This document shows, one piece after another, positions 21,061 to 30,789 of a stretch of DNA of 64,000 nt. Origin of the DNA: Corallium rubrum. Its lineage: Eukaryota > Cnidaria > Anthozoa > Scleralcyonacea > Coralliidae. Where the stretch lies: NCBI GenBank assembly GCA_964035015.1, contig CAXIUP010000034.1, positions 62,001 to 126,000 on the forward strand, read 5' to 3'. How positions within the stretch are numbered: position 1 is the stretch's first letter; every line of letters starts with the position of its first letter. A model generated the notes under the pieces. The model saw only the letters and a list, made by a program, of their open reading frames with translations. It made no database searches and had not been told where the DNA came from. The position numbers and the translations under genes are program-made.

Positions 21061-22364
21061 GGTACCATGACTAAGGAATCTTGCTTTCAATTAATTGTCC
21101 CAAAAAAGATGCAACCTGAAGTATTACAACAACTTGACGGAAGTCAGACAGCAGGACATTTTGGAGTAAATAAGACATTACAGCGACTCAGACAGACGTT
21201 TTACTGGCCGCAATGTCAAATAGACGCGTAAAGCAGTGGTGCAAGGAGTGCGACATGTGCTCTTCAAAGAAGGGACCACACCGAAAACCGAAAGCTCCTC
21301 TAAAACTATATGCAGTAGGAGCTCTAATGGAACGCATTGCAGTTGATGTAATGGGGCCTTTTCCCATTTCTAATCAAGGAAACAAATACCTGTTGGTCGC
21401 GATGGACTATTTTTCAAAGTGGCCCGAAACATACCCTTTGGCGAATCAAGAAGCAAAAACTGTCGCAGCCGTCCTTGTAGAAGAGTTTATCTGTGGGTTT
21501 GGCACACCGTTGGAATTGCATTCTGACCAAGGGCGTAATTTCGAGTCGCAAGTAATTAAGGAAATGTGCAGAATCCTAGGGATCCGTAAGACAAGGGCAA
21601 CCCCATATCACTCTCAATCTGATGGAATGGTAGAGCGGCACAACCGAACGCTAGCTGGTCAACTGTCCATGTTCGTTAACGAAAACCACACTGACTGGGA
21701 TGAACATGTGCCCACTGTGCTAATGGCATATAGAACAGCAGTGCCCGAGTCAACTGGCCAAACCCCAGCCAGAATGATGATGGGACATGAATTACGACTT
21801 CCAATTGACCTGATGTATGGGAAGCCACCTGGAGATGTAAACGGAATAAATTCCGATTATGGAAAACAGCTGAGCGAAAGTTTAGAACGAGCTCACTCGT
21901 TCGTCCGGAATCGACTTCGCACATCAGGTGAACGGATGAAAAACCAATATGACATAGATTCCTCAGAAAACCGGTTCGAAAAACACGACAATGTCTGGCT
22001 CTATACTCCTCAAAAGAAAAAGGGATTGTCACCGAAATTACAACGGTACTGGAAGGGTCCCTATACCGTAGTTAAACGAATTAACGATCTCGTTTACAAG
22101 ATACAGGCTGGACCTCGCTGTAAGCCAAATATTGTACACCGAAATCGTTTGCGAAAGTACCATGGTCCCCATCCTCAGACATGGTTAAAAGGTTCTCGAC
22201 AAACTGAAAATCAATTACAGCAGGACACACTGACGAATTATCACAACCAAGTGTCGAAGCCTTGCAGCCCCCCACTAGACCCAGTGCAACCCGACGAGAG
22301 CGATCTACAACTACCTCGCAGGAGCTCGAGACGGCGTCATCCTCCAAATCGACTACACTTTTAA
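21061..22364 (+). pseudogene. Gypsy copy 2: H2C2 finger and integrase
   Basis: Same integrase as copy 1: CKECDMCSSKK, VDVMGPFPIS, LHSDQGRNFES, HSQSDGMVERHNRTL, LQRYWKGPYTV, ending RHPPNRLHF. Fossil. Confidence 0.85.
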
Positions 22365-22427
22365 AAGGAATAACACTTTTGTTACTTACAATAAGTCTTC
22401 GGGACGGAGAGAATTGGGAGGGGGTAG

Positions 22428-22639
22428 TGTAATGAATTTGTAATGAAACTATATCGCGCGCATGTAACTGTAATATAATTCTACCGAACTTATAATACCC
22501 TTGGGAGAAATGAACTGTATATATTTGAGTGTGCCTTTTGAATAAAGGTTGTTGTTATTGTTGTTGTGAGTCGTTGACGGTCGGCCGTATTTTATATAAA
22601 GAATTGAAGTTTCGCTAAAGCCAGGGGAGAACCGTAACA
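22428..22639 (+). repeat. 3' LTR of gypsy copy 2
   Basis: Begins TGTAATGAATTTG and ends CCGTAACA (TG...CA). It is preceded by the purine-rich tract GGGAGGGGG (22415-22424) and carries AATAAA near 22541. At 212 bp it is short but ordinary for this family. No matching 5' LTR exists in the window. Confidence 0.7.
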
Positions 22640-22644
22640 ATATA

Positions 22645-23002
22645 ATAAGATTGGAGTACTGCCGAACTTATTGAACGTAGATTGTTAACGTTTCGAGCGA
22701 AGGTCCTTTCTCTCTGACGAAGGTCCTTTCTCTCTGACGAAGGTCCTTTCTCTCTGACGAAGGTCCTTTCTCTCTGACGAAGGTCCTTTCTCTCTGACGA
22801 AGGTCCTTTCTCTCTGACGAAGGTCCTTTCTCTCTGACGAAGGTCCTTTCTCTCTGACGAAGGTCCTTTCTCTCTGACGAAGGTCCTTTCTCTCTGACGA
22901 AGGTCCTTTCTCTCTGACGAAGGTCCTTTCTCTCTGACGAAGGGTCTTCGCTCAAAACGTTAAAAACTATGTTCAATAATTTCGGCAGTACTCGAGCCTT
23001 AT
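22645..23002. mobile_element. MITE with long TIRs around a 20-bp minisatellite
   Basis: The left arm (about 22645-22703, GAGTACTGCCGAA ... AACGTTTCGAGCGAAG) and right arm (about 22944-23002) are reverse complements with few mismatches. The interior is entirely the tandem array at 22701-22943. It sits immediately after the gypsy LTR. No clear target duplication was found. Confidence 0.8.
22701..22943. repeat. 20-bp minisatellite, 12 identical copies
   Basis: The unit AGGTCCTTTCTCTCTGACGA is repeated 12 times without change. Perfect identity across copies indicates very recent expansion. Confidence 0.95.
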
Positions 23003-23057
23003 TTTATTTCGATTTGTATTTCAACACTGCCTACGCAGCACACTTTTATTTCACTGT

Positions 23058-23130
23058 TCAAAGTTAAGACTGTTCAAAAGGGGTTAGTACTTGGATGGGT
23101 GACGGCCTGAAAATATACAATGTTGCCGCG
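23058..23130 (+). ncRNA. 5S rRNA-like relic
   Basis: GGTTAGTACTTGGATGGGTG followed by ACGGCCTG matches the internal promoter C box and 3' half of eukaryotic 5S rRNA. AAAGTTAAGAC 25-30 nt upstream matches the A box. The 5' half and the exact 3' stem are lost. It could be a 5S pseudogene or the head of a 5S-derived SINE. Confidence 0.65.
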
Positions 23131-23134
23131 CCGA

Positions 23135-23725
23135 TTCCCAACTTAAAAGACTCGTGTGAGTAGAATTGTTGTTGGTTCTCTTCTCTACATAAAGAGTTTT
23201 TCTGGAGAGCAAGTTCGTTACACTTGAAACCGGATTGTATTGTGCTCACTTCAAGATACTTTGTTTCAAAAAGGATTCTTAATCTCGAATATCCCTCATA
23301 ATTTAATAATGATTAAAAGTATTCGTCATTATACATGTTATTCTCTTCATCTGACGTCACGGCAGCCATATTGATGCACCGAGACAATGAAATGGCGGCC
23401 ATATTGGTGCACAATCTTTATCCTATGGGAATTTAACTCATTTTTATTCAAATATTTCGTATTATTTCGCCACCCTAACGGGGCCACCGATCACGTGAGT
23501 GAAAACGATCCATATGAGACCATTAAACCTAAACGTCCCTCGTTATTATTCAAGAGATAATCGCCCCTCATTAACCATTATCTGGACGACGACAGCATGT
23601 TTATGCACTGCTATTAGTATAGAGCAAATGACGAATTCATAAATTTTCAATAAAACACATCTTTTTAGCTTTGTAACACTGCAAAATATATACTGTTTAA
23701 TAAGAGTCCCCGTCTCTGCTCCCCC
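23135..23725. other. Non-coding stretch
   Basis: Contains a pair of related motifs, GCAGCCATATTGATGCAC (about 23362) and GCGGCCATATTGGTGCAC (about 23394). No gene or complete element is seen. Confidence 0.4.
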
Positions 23726-23833
23726 TTATCCCCTCAATGGGAAAGGGATCACCGGAGCAGAGTCTCTGCAGAGTTCCCACCCGCACCGGTATCCCCTCAA
23801 TGGGGAAGGGATGACTGGAGCAGAGTCTCTGCA
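23726..23833 (+). repeat. 45-bp direct repeat, two copies, 63 bp apart
   Basis: Units at 23726-23770 and 23789-23833, each with ATCCCCTCAATGGG, then AAGGGAT and GGAGCAGAGTCTCTGCA. Each unit contains short self-complementary parts (ATCCC/GGGAT and GCAGAG/CTCTGC). Confidence 0.8.
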
Positions 23834-24056
23834 TGACGAGGTATTCACGTATCTATTAGTTTGTTCTCCCTCTTACTTTCCTTCCCCTGGCCTATATATC
23901 TTTCTTGCTGATTTCGCGACCGCTCCCATTTGTTTTGCCATTCTTCACTCTCGTATTTATTACTATGTGCCAATCGCCTTTTTACCTTCTTATTACCGTA
24001 TGGCGTTCGGTCGAGCGTAGCCAATTTTACAGCCGTTCAGTCGGCCACTGTTTGGG

Positions 24057-25080
24057 TTTGCTCGTGTGTCGAGCCTGTCACTTATGTTCGGAGTTAATCG
24101 TGTCTCCAACTAGCCTATGGTGTATTTGGTAGTCCTCGCGAGCCTAGCCACACTTATGTTTGAAGTTGCTCGTGTTTCGAGTTTATGACCACACTTCTGT
24201 TTGAAGTTGCTCGCGAGTCGGCCCTCGCCAAAATTATGTTTAAAGTTACTCATGTGTCGAGCCTAGCTTAACTGTCTCAACTTAGATTTGAGGTTGCTCG
24301 TGTGTCGAGCCTACACCCAATTATCTTTATACTTGCTCGTGTGTCGAATATATTTGAAGTTGCTCGTGTGTCGAGCCTAGACAAACTTATGTTTCTTGCT
24401 CGTGTGTCGAGCCTAGCCAAAATTATGTTTGAAGTTGTTCGTGTGTCGAGCCTAGCCAAACTTATGTTTCTTGCTCGTGTGTCAAGCCTAGCCAAAATTA
24501 TGTTTGAAGTTACTCGTGTGCCGAGCCTAGCCAAACTTATGTTTCTTGCTCGTATGTCGAGCCTAGCCAAAATTATGTTTGAAGTTGCTCGTGTGTCGAG
24601 CCTAGCCAAAATTATGTTTGAAGTTGTTCGTGTGTCGAGCCTAGCCAAACTTATGTTTCTTGCTCGTGTGTCGAGCCTAGCCAAAATTATGTTTGAAGTT
24701 ACTCGTGTGCCGAGCCTAGCCAAACTTATGTTTCTTGCTCGTGTGTCGAGCCTAGCCAAAATTATATTTGAAGTTACTCGTGTGTCGAGCCTAGCGAAAC
24801 TTATGTTTCTTGCTCGTGTGTCAATCCTAGCCAAAATTATGTTTGAAGTTACTCGTGTGCCGAGCCTAGCCAAACTTATGTTTCTTGCTCGTGTGTCGAG
24901 CCTCTAGCCAACTTTCTGTTTGAAGTTGCTCGTGTGCCGAGCCTAGCCAAAATCATGTTTAAAGTTGCTCGTGTGTCGAGCCTGGCCAAACGTATCTTTG
25001 AAGTTGCTCGTGTGTCGAGCCTAGCCAATATTGTCTTTGGAGTTGGTCGTGTGGCGAATCTGCTCAAACTTATCTTCGTA
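24057..25080 (+). repeat. 36/39-bp tandem repeat array, open on both strands
   Basis: About 24 units of GCTCGTGTGTCGAGCCTAGC plus CAAAATTATGTTT and either CTT (36 bp) or GAAGTT (39 bp). The two lengths alternate over the regular core (24356-24960), and outer units are more diverged. Both lengths are multiples of three, so about 200-codon frames stay open on both strands (LARVSSLAKIMFEV-type plus, LARLDTRARNIS-type minus). There is no start context, splice site or known domain, so I do not call it a gene. Confidence 0.85.
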
Positions 25081-25084
25081 GTTT

Positions 25085-25930
25085 CCCGAGTCGCGCCTAC
25101 CGAGTTTCTGTAATTACAGTCCGCTCATGTCTCGAGTATATATCGCCAAAACGATAGGTGGGGTTGCTCCTATGTCGACCCCACCTCCACTTATGCTTGA
25201 CGTTGACCGTGTGTTGACTCTAGGCAAACCTATAGCTGCGGCGCCGGCCACTCTTTGCCTTCGTTTGGGCGCCGAGCTTATATAATCACCGGTATTACCG
25301 TTGTGGCTCTTATGCCATTTCCTCGCGTGGTGAACATTCGGTCGGTTTAACTCATCACCATTTTCTCAGTCAAAGTATGCATTCGCTTCTATGGCAATAT
25401 ATGTGCAGTCGAGGTATCGGCTATCCCCTGACCCCAGCCAAAATTGCAGGTTCCTACTATCCAAGCCACGACCAGATGACGGTTCCTGGTCCGGCTAGGC
25501 TAGTGGGGGCTGCGCTCCCTTCCCCTTTCCCCATTTTCGTAGTCTCGGCTTTTCCCAGGACAACCTTTGTCTATTAGGAGAGGTCGCAACCCCTGCCCAT
25601 TGGACCACGACATGTCTACGCCTTTACCAACTCGGCTCTTACGCGCTATTTGATGTATTATGTTCCTACGCACAGTTAATAGCTCGACCGGCCTCCTATT
25701 CGGAGCTTATTCCAGTACCACTTCGAACGTGTTTTGTCAGAGGTCCTTTTTTAATTTCTCCATGTCAGACGCATCAACGTCATTTATCCTTTCCGTCTTC
25801 CCTCCGTTGTCCAGTTTACAGTTTCAGTACTGATTCTCTTTTGTTAATCCGTTTTCCCTTTTTGTTGATTTTGAGAACTTTGAATTACCCACCTATAGTA
25901 CTATACACATACCTACTCTTTTCTTCATAG
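25085..25930. other. Non-coding or upstream gene region
   Basis: No supported gene. It ends in a polypyrimidine tract and TTCTTCATAG acceptor feeding the exon at 25931. If that exon is real, its intron and earlier exons could lie here. Confidence 0.4.
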
Positions 25931-26431
25931 CTTGAAGCCTTGAAGAAAGAGTTGCAATCTCTTCGAGCTCTCACTGACGCCAGCTCCGTCGACACCGCCT
26001 TCCGGACACTCCGACATCTCCCACCGACCACCCCCCTGTTCGATCCCTACGTGGCCTTCGCCGCCTTGGAGCATCTTGTCGACATAGCTCGTGATACATC
26101 GCACGCTAAAGCCAGCCGTTTGGCTGTAATCCTCCGTCAAGTCCGACCACTGGCGTACAACCCATCCCTCCAACACCTCCTCCTTAAACTGGTGGGGTCT
26201 GAAGAGGAGATTGTTGTGAGTAAGGGGATTCAGAAAGGGCTGAAAAACACTTCCTCTACCCCACAGCTCTTACCCACCAATCCACCCTCTCTAGCTCCCT
26301 TGCAATGGCGAGAGAGGCCACGCTACACATACGCCAGGCGTGGTATCCCTCCTACCTGTTTCAATTGTGGGCGCCGTGGCCATATCGCAAGAACTTGCTT
26401 CGCCTCAGCTACTCAAAGGGAACGACGTTAA
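25931..26431 (+). CDS. Probable terminal exon of a CCHC zinc-knuckle protein
   Basis: The frame is open from exactly after the acceptor CTCTTTTCTTCATAG (AG at 25929-25930, itself part of an in-frame TAG) to TAA at 26429-26431. AATAAA follows 45 nt later. There is no ATG near the start, so at least one upstream exon is expected (phase 0). The 166 residues begin with a coiled-coil-like LEALKKELQSLRAL, continue through a helical middle, and end with a CX2CX4HX4C knuckle (CFNCGRRGHIARTC) and a basic tail. Such knuckles bind single-stranded nucleic acid and occur in cellular proteins and Gag proteins alike. No RT follows. It could be a host gene or a Gag-derived one. Confidence 0.5.
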   Translation, partial: LEALKKELQSLRALTDASSVDTAFRTLRHLPPTTPLFDPYVAFAALEHLVDIARDTSHAKASRLAVILRQVRPLAYNPSLQHLLLKLVGSEEEIVVSKGIQKGLKNTSSTPQLLPTNPPSLAPLQWRERPRYTYARRGIPPTCFNCGRRGHIARTCFASATQRERR

Positions 26432-26475
26432 TGATCCACTGTGAGCCGACGATCACATCCTCTGTATGAAAATGG

Positions 26476-26481
26476 AATAAA
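26476..26481 (+). terminator. Polyadenylation signal AATAAA
   Basis: A canonical signal 45 nt after the stop codon of the CCHC exon. Confidence 0.55.
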
Positions 26482-26880
26482 GCTTTACATTATCTGTTTG
26501 CTGTGGTTGTGTTGTTTCCTTCTCCGCCCCTGCTTTTCCGTCCTTTAGTTAAGGCATGTTTGCCTCGGCAACATTTTTACCCAGGGGGTAATCGTCGGAT
26601 TTTTTGGGTCAGGGTGAGTCGGTCTTACCTATTTCCGACCAAAATATGTGATTTTCCATACCCTAGTTTAGACCAGACTCTTAATGTTATACCCTACTTC
26701 AGACTTGCCCTCTATAATGTGTATCCTAGTTCGGAATCCTGTTCCATGTTCAGTTATATAGTTGAGTCTTTCTATGGTAGTGTTTTCGTGGTTTGATACT
26801 TTTCACGACAACCGAACAAGAACCGACTAAAGTAGAGTCCTGCGTAGGCAGTCTTCCGACACTACACCAAATAGGAAGGG
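26482..26880. other. Non-coding stretch
   Basis: No gene, repeat pair or element end that I can support. Parts resemble decayed Penelope-type flank leading into the hammerhead-like motif at 26917. Confidence 0.35.
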
Positions 26881-26916
26881 GGTAAACTGCCGGAAATTTT
26901 GTAAGCGAGGTTCTGG

Positions 26917-26941
26917 CGTTTTGGGCGGAGCCCTTCATCAG
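26917..26941 (-). ncRNA. Hammerhead-like core, Penelope type (decayed)
   Basis: On the minus strand: CTGATGA, then a GGGC-TCC-GCCC hairpin, then AAAACG where GAAACG is expected. Penelope-like elements are known to carry minimal hammerhead ribozymes in their terminal repeats. One core base differs, so activity is doubtful. Confidence 0.5.
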
Positions 26942-26949
26942 AGTGATTA

Positions 26950-27495
26950 TAAAGTGCGCAAACTGAACAGACCAAAACTGTACAATACATAACCCAATTT
27001 CAGACCTCCAACTAGAAGTCTAAATAACGTTGGTGTTGAAGTCTAACGTCCTGGTATGTTTCAGGCTTTAGACGTTTCAGGGTTTTTTCTGAGTTTGGGG
27101 AGAATATGATACTTCATAAACTTTTATTCCGGTTTCCTCCTTTTATTTCCACAAAATCGATTTGGTTTCGAGTTTCTTCACGTAGTAAACCCGTGTCAGC
27201 CGAGGTCAAAGTTTTTCATCCCATAACTTGTTCTCGCCGAGACAATGAGCGGCGAGACTTAGCAATGAAAATCGTTTACTATACATGAAAAGTTTCAAGT
27301 GATTTGCAATAAGGATTTTCCAACAAGTCATTATGCAGTATGACGTCTATGTGATGTTATTTGCATATCACGCAAATCTCAATATCTAAAGAACAAAGTG
27401 AGATATGGAAGAGCTACGAACGTCAATCTTTATAACTTCAAAAGTTCTTTGAAATAAGAGTCTCTCGCGAACATATTTTTCGCTGCATAAGCGCT
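26950..27495. other. Non-coding stretch
   Basis: AT-rich, with no supported gene or repeat. Confidence 0.35.
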
Positions 27496-27499
27496 TTAA

Positions 27500-28190
27500 T
27501 CGAAAGCTAATATTAATTTCGGGAAGTATAGCTCAGAACTTCACAAAATTTACAAAAAAGACATTTTGATTATCCTCTTGCTGCTCACATAAAAAAAACT
27601 GCGAAAAAGTGGCAAGCAGTTTGGAGAAAATATCATAAACAGAGTCTGGTAGCCTGTGTAGATGGAAACGGCACCTAGATGGAAAATACCGAAAGTGATT
27701 TTGATTAATTTATTGTCACAACACAAACTTGAGGGCGGGAAAGCAAAATATACAGGTTTAGTTGCAGGCCCTCCATGACCCTACTCCTCACCCTCTACTA
27801 AGGCCTGGCCACTGATTGGTTAGAACACTGTTTCTTCGCTTACAAGTTAACGAGAATTTGTTCAATTTCACTCAAATTTTCAGAGATGACAGATAAATAT
27901 ATCACAAAACAAAACTGTGATGGGGAATTCAATAATTCCGAAAGCTTTTACATAAACGTTGACGGCTATTCCCGTGCGTTTACTTCAGGATTTTTTCGTT
28001 CAATTTACAAAATGATGTATAACTTTCTACTAGGATCGAATATCGAAAACCCCCGGTCACGTTTTTCAGCGCTTTGTATCAGGACTACCAGGAAAGAATC
28101 AAATCAAATCAAATCAACTAAAATAAATATAATAGAACCAATTTGAGTTAAAGCTTGCAAAAGGTGATCACGACATCCGTCTAGAGAGAT
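27500..28190 (+). repeat. Dispersed repeat, copy B
   Basis: Paralogue of 17480-18330, colinear with it, lacking the pentamer expansion but with extra sequence around 27740-27880. Family unknown. Confidence 0.75.
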
Positions 28191-28194
28191 CGTG

Positions 28195-28785
28195 GAAAAA
28201 TCTGGAGCGTTTTGGAAGTCATTAAACTACAGTAGCTTCAAATATCAAATATAATAGTTAGTCATTCCAGACTTTATTTAATTATAAAATTTGTGTTGCT
28301 TTTTAACCGCCGTCGTCCTCCTAGCATCGTAAGGTCTGTAATGAGGACGCACTATGTCGTTTAGACTGGAGACACCCCTGAAGGTATTAAGACATTCCTT
28401 CTCTTACCTTTATGCTCTCTTGCTAACACCTATTACCACTAGTTACCTGTTAATTTGTTTTTACTTTTCGTCAAGATTTTCTCATAAACCAACAAAACTA
28501 ACTCTCACCACAACACAACAAGGATGTCAATGTCAACATCTTTTACTAAATTTCAAAGCAGCAAAGTCAGGCTCACTTTGAAATGTAGTTGGTGACCTAT
28601 CGGTAATTATTAATAGCTAATATTACCTTGTCTTTCCTGCAACTTTGTCCTCAGAAACTTGGCCATATCACAAAACTCGCCATAATGTTTTACTAAAAAG
28701 CACAACAATAATGTCAATGCACATCAAATGTTTAACTTACAAGTAATTAACAAATGGTTCCCAACACAGCCAAATAATCAGACAC
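28195..28785. other. Non-coding stretch
   Basis: No supported gene, exon or repeat. Confidence 0.35.
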
Positions 28786-29210
28786 AGTTTAACGCTAGTA
28801 GTATAGGGAAGAGGACTTCTGGCGCGGGTGGAGCTTTTTGCTCCAACCATGACGTCACCATTTTTAGCCTTAAAACGCTTGGCAACGTTCAACGAAGAAA
28901 TATGAGTATATTAAGACACTTAGAACATAAATATTCAAACAGATCGAACTAAGTCAACACAGAATTATTGCTAAGTTAACCCTAGTTTATAAAATAAGTG
29001 AAGAAATCCAGAAGTCGTGACAAGAACTTAAGATTTCGGACGAGGAGTCACTTCGAGACCCTGTAAGAAGAACGTAAGATACTAACGAAATATTTGGCTA
29101 TGGGATGGCTGAGTGCACATGCACGTACGTGGAGGATATATCTGCATAGTGTAGTGTATTTAATTAATTTTTTGGAGGTATTCAGGAGATGTAGGGGGTA
29201 ATAAGGGGCA

Positions 29211-29595
29211 TTGCCATCTTATCTCCCTCTTATCTTCCCTTATCTTCCCTATCTTCCTTTTATCTTCCTTATCTTCCTCTTATCCTTATCTTCCTTATCT
29301 CCCTCATATCTTCCCCTTATCTTCTCCTTATCTTCTTGTTATCTTCCTTCTATCTTCCTCATCTTCCTCTTATCTTCCTTATCTTCCTCTTATCTTCCTT
29401 ATCTTCTTATCTTCCTTATCTACCTCTTACATGCATCTTCCCCTTATCTTCTTTATCTCCCTCATATCTTCTTCTTATCTTCCCTTTAAATTCTCCTTAT
29501 ATTCTTCTCATCTTCCTTTCATCTTCCCCTTATCTTCCTCTTATCTTTTCCTTATCTTCCTTATCTTCCCGTTATCTTCCTTATCTTCCCCTTAT
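29211..29595 (+). repeat. Pyrimidine-rich (TTATCTTCC)n-type microsatellite
   Basis: About 385 bp of TTATCTTCC, CTTATCTTCCT and close variants, almost purely C/T apart from the A of TTATC. It forms the loop of the foldback element. Long frames over it are artefacts. Confidence 0.9.
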
Positions 29596-29821
29596 TAATA
29601 TTTTGTTAGTACTGTAACGTACGTTCTCCTTACAGGGTCTCGAAGTGACTCCTCGTCCGAAAGCTAAAGTTCTTGTCACGACTTCTGGATTTCTTCACTT
29701 ATTTTATAAACTAGGGTTAACTTACAATAATTCGGTGACGACTTCGATCTGTTTGAATATTTAGGTTCTAAGTGTCTTAATACATTCATATTGCTTCGTT
29801 GAACGTTGCTAAGCGTTTTAA

Positions 29822-30608
29822 AGGCCTATTACACGGTGCAATTTTTCATGCAACTTGTCATGCAACGCCGTTGTGCGACAAGTTGCATGAACCATTGCAC
29901 CGTGTAACATGCTGTGCAATGGTCAAAATCGTTGTGAGACAAGTTGCATGAACCATTGCACCGTGTAACATGCTGTGCAATGGTCAAAATCGTTGCGAGA
30001 CAAGTTGCATGAACCATTGCACCGTGTAACATGCTGTGCAATGGTCAAAATCGTTGCGAGACAAGTTGCATGAACCATTGCACCGTGTAACATGCTGTGC
30101 AATGGTCAAAATCGTTGCGAGACAAGTTGCATGAACCATTGCACCGTGTAACATGCTGTGCAATGGTCAAAATCGTTGCGTGACAAGTTGCATGAACCAT
30201 TGCACCGTGTAATATGCTGTGCAATGGTCAAAATCGTTGTGAGACAAGTTGCATGAACCATTGCACCGTGTAACATGCTGTGCAATGGTCAAAATCGTTG
30301 CGAGACAAGTTGCAACAATCGTTGCACAAAGTAAAATCAGGTTCTACTTTCTACAACGATTGCAGCAATTTGTTTCAGTGTTGCACCGTGTAACACCCCT
30401 TCAGCAACTTGTCTCGCAATATTTTGTTATAATTTGGCATTCAATCGAACCTCTCCCCAGTCTATCCGCTTTTATCGAAATCCAGATCATTGGAAAATTG
30501 CATAAACGCGTTGCAGCGTGTAACACCCCCTGTCTTGCAACTGCAATGCTGCATGAGTCATCATTGCGAGAAAAGTTGCATAAAAAATTTCACTGTGTAA
30601 CAGGGCCT
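29822..30608. mobile_element. 787-bp nested MITE with 61-bp internal tandem repeat
   Basis: The ends match as AGGCC(T/C)..TTACAC inverted repeats continuing into GTGCAATTTTT-like sequence. It lies inside the right arm of the foldback. Comparison with the intact left arm (…CGTTTTAAGGCTAAAAATGG) shows TAA/TCA as a likely 3-bp target duplication, with TTAA as an alternative reading. A 3-bp TAA/TTA duplication would fit PIF/Harbinger. Confidence 0.75.
29880..30306. repeat. 61-bp tandem repeat, 7 copies
   Basis: The unit starts AAGTTGCATGAACCATTGCA and contains CCGTGTAACATGCTGTGCAA. Seven consecutive copies (starts at 29880, 29941, 30002, 30063, 30124, 30185, 30246) differ at only one or two bases. 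Parts of the unit are related to the MITE ends (TTGCACCGTGTAA), so the array grew from the terminal repeat. Confidence 0.92.
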
Positions 30609-30746
30609 TCAGGCTAAAAATGGTTGGGTGGAGCTTTTTGCTCCCCTCATGACGTCGCTCCATTACCCTTCTTCCCATACTACAAACGCTACTCTGGCTT
30701 AAAAAATTTTTGAATGCAACTTAAAAAGTTACTGTTCATGACCCAC

Positions 30747-30779
30747 GTTGCAACACTTCGATCTAGTGTCTTCATCAGG
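30747..30779 (-). ncRNA. Hammerhead-like core at a Penelope end (decayed)
   Basis: On the minus strand: CTGATGA, an ACACT/AGTGT hairpin with loop AGATCGA, then TGCAACG where the conserved CGAAACG is expected. It lies just downstream of GIY-YIG coding remains on the same strand, the expected place for a Penelope terminal-repeat ribozyme. Confidence 0.55.
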
Positions 30780-30789
30780 GGTAATCGTT

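Larger units (their letters stand above)
19052..22639 (+). mobile_element. Ty3/gypsy fossil, copy 2, with 3' LTR
   Basis: Same family as 3342-9293. Parts in order: shared non-coding insert (19052-19447), RT (about 19448-20210), RNase H (about 20330-20700), H2C2 finger and integrase (about 21061-22364), purine tract and 3' LTR. The protease and 5' LTR are missing. It lacks the LINE found in copy 1. It is broken with a handful of breaks, yet still very close to copy 1, so the two are recent relatives. Confidence 0.85.
28798..30683. mobile_element. Foldback element with 8-bp target duplication (hAT-like)
   Basis: The left arm (28798 to about 29095) is the reverse complement of the right arm (about 29600-29821 plus 30612-30683); the right arm is split by a nested MITE. 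Ends are GTAGTAT/ATACTAC. TAACGCTA (28790-28797) and AAACGCTA (30684-30691) form an 8-bp duplication with one mismatch. Near each end lies the perfect inverted motif GGAGC-AAAAA-GCTCC. The loop between the arms is a TTATCTTCC-type microsatellite. No transposase. Confidence 0.8.

Noticed and set aside
22668-22976. Arg/Glu-rich 102-residue frame and a CRISPR-like look of the 20-bp array
   Set aside because: Units are directly adjacent with no unique spacers and the context is a eukaryotic MITE, so it is a minisatellite, not CRISPR or a gene.
24277-24873. LARLDTRA-type repeat protein on the minus strand
   Set aside because: An equally long frame exists on the opposite strand and both follow from unit lengths divisible by three. 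Kept as a finding, not as a gene.
29211-29617. Pro/Leu/Ser/Tyr-rich frames resembling a membrane protein
   Set aside because: They arise from the TTATCTTCC microsatellite in the loop of a foldback element.
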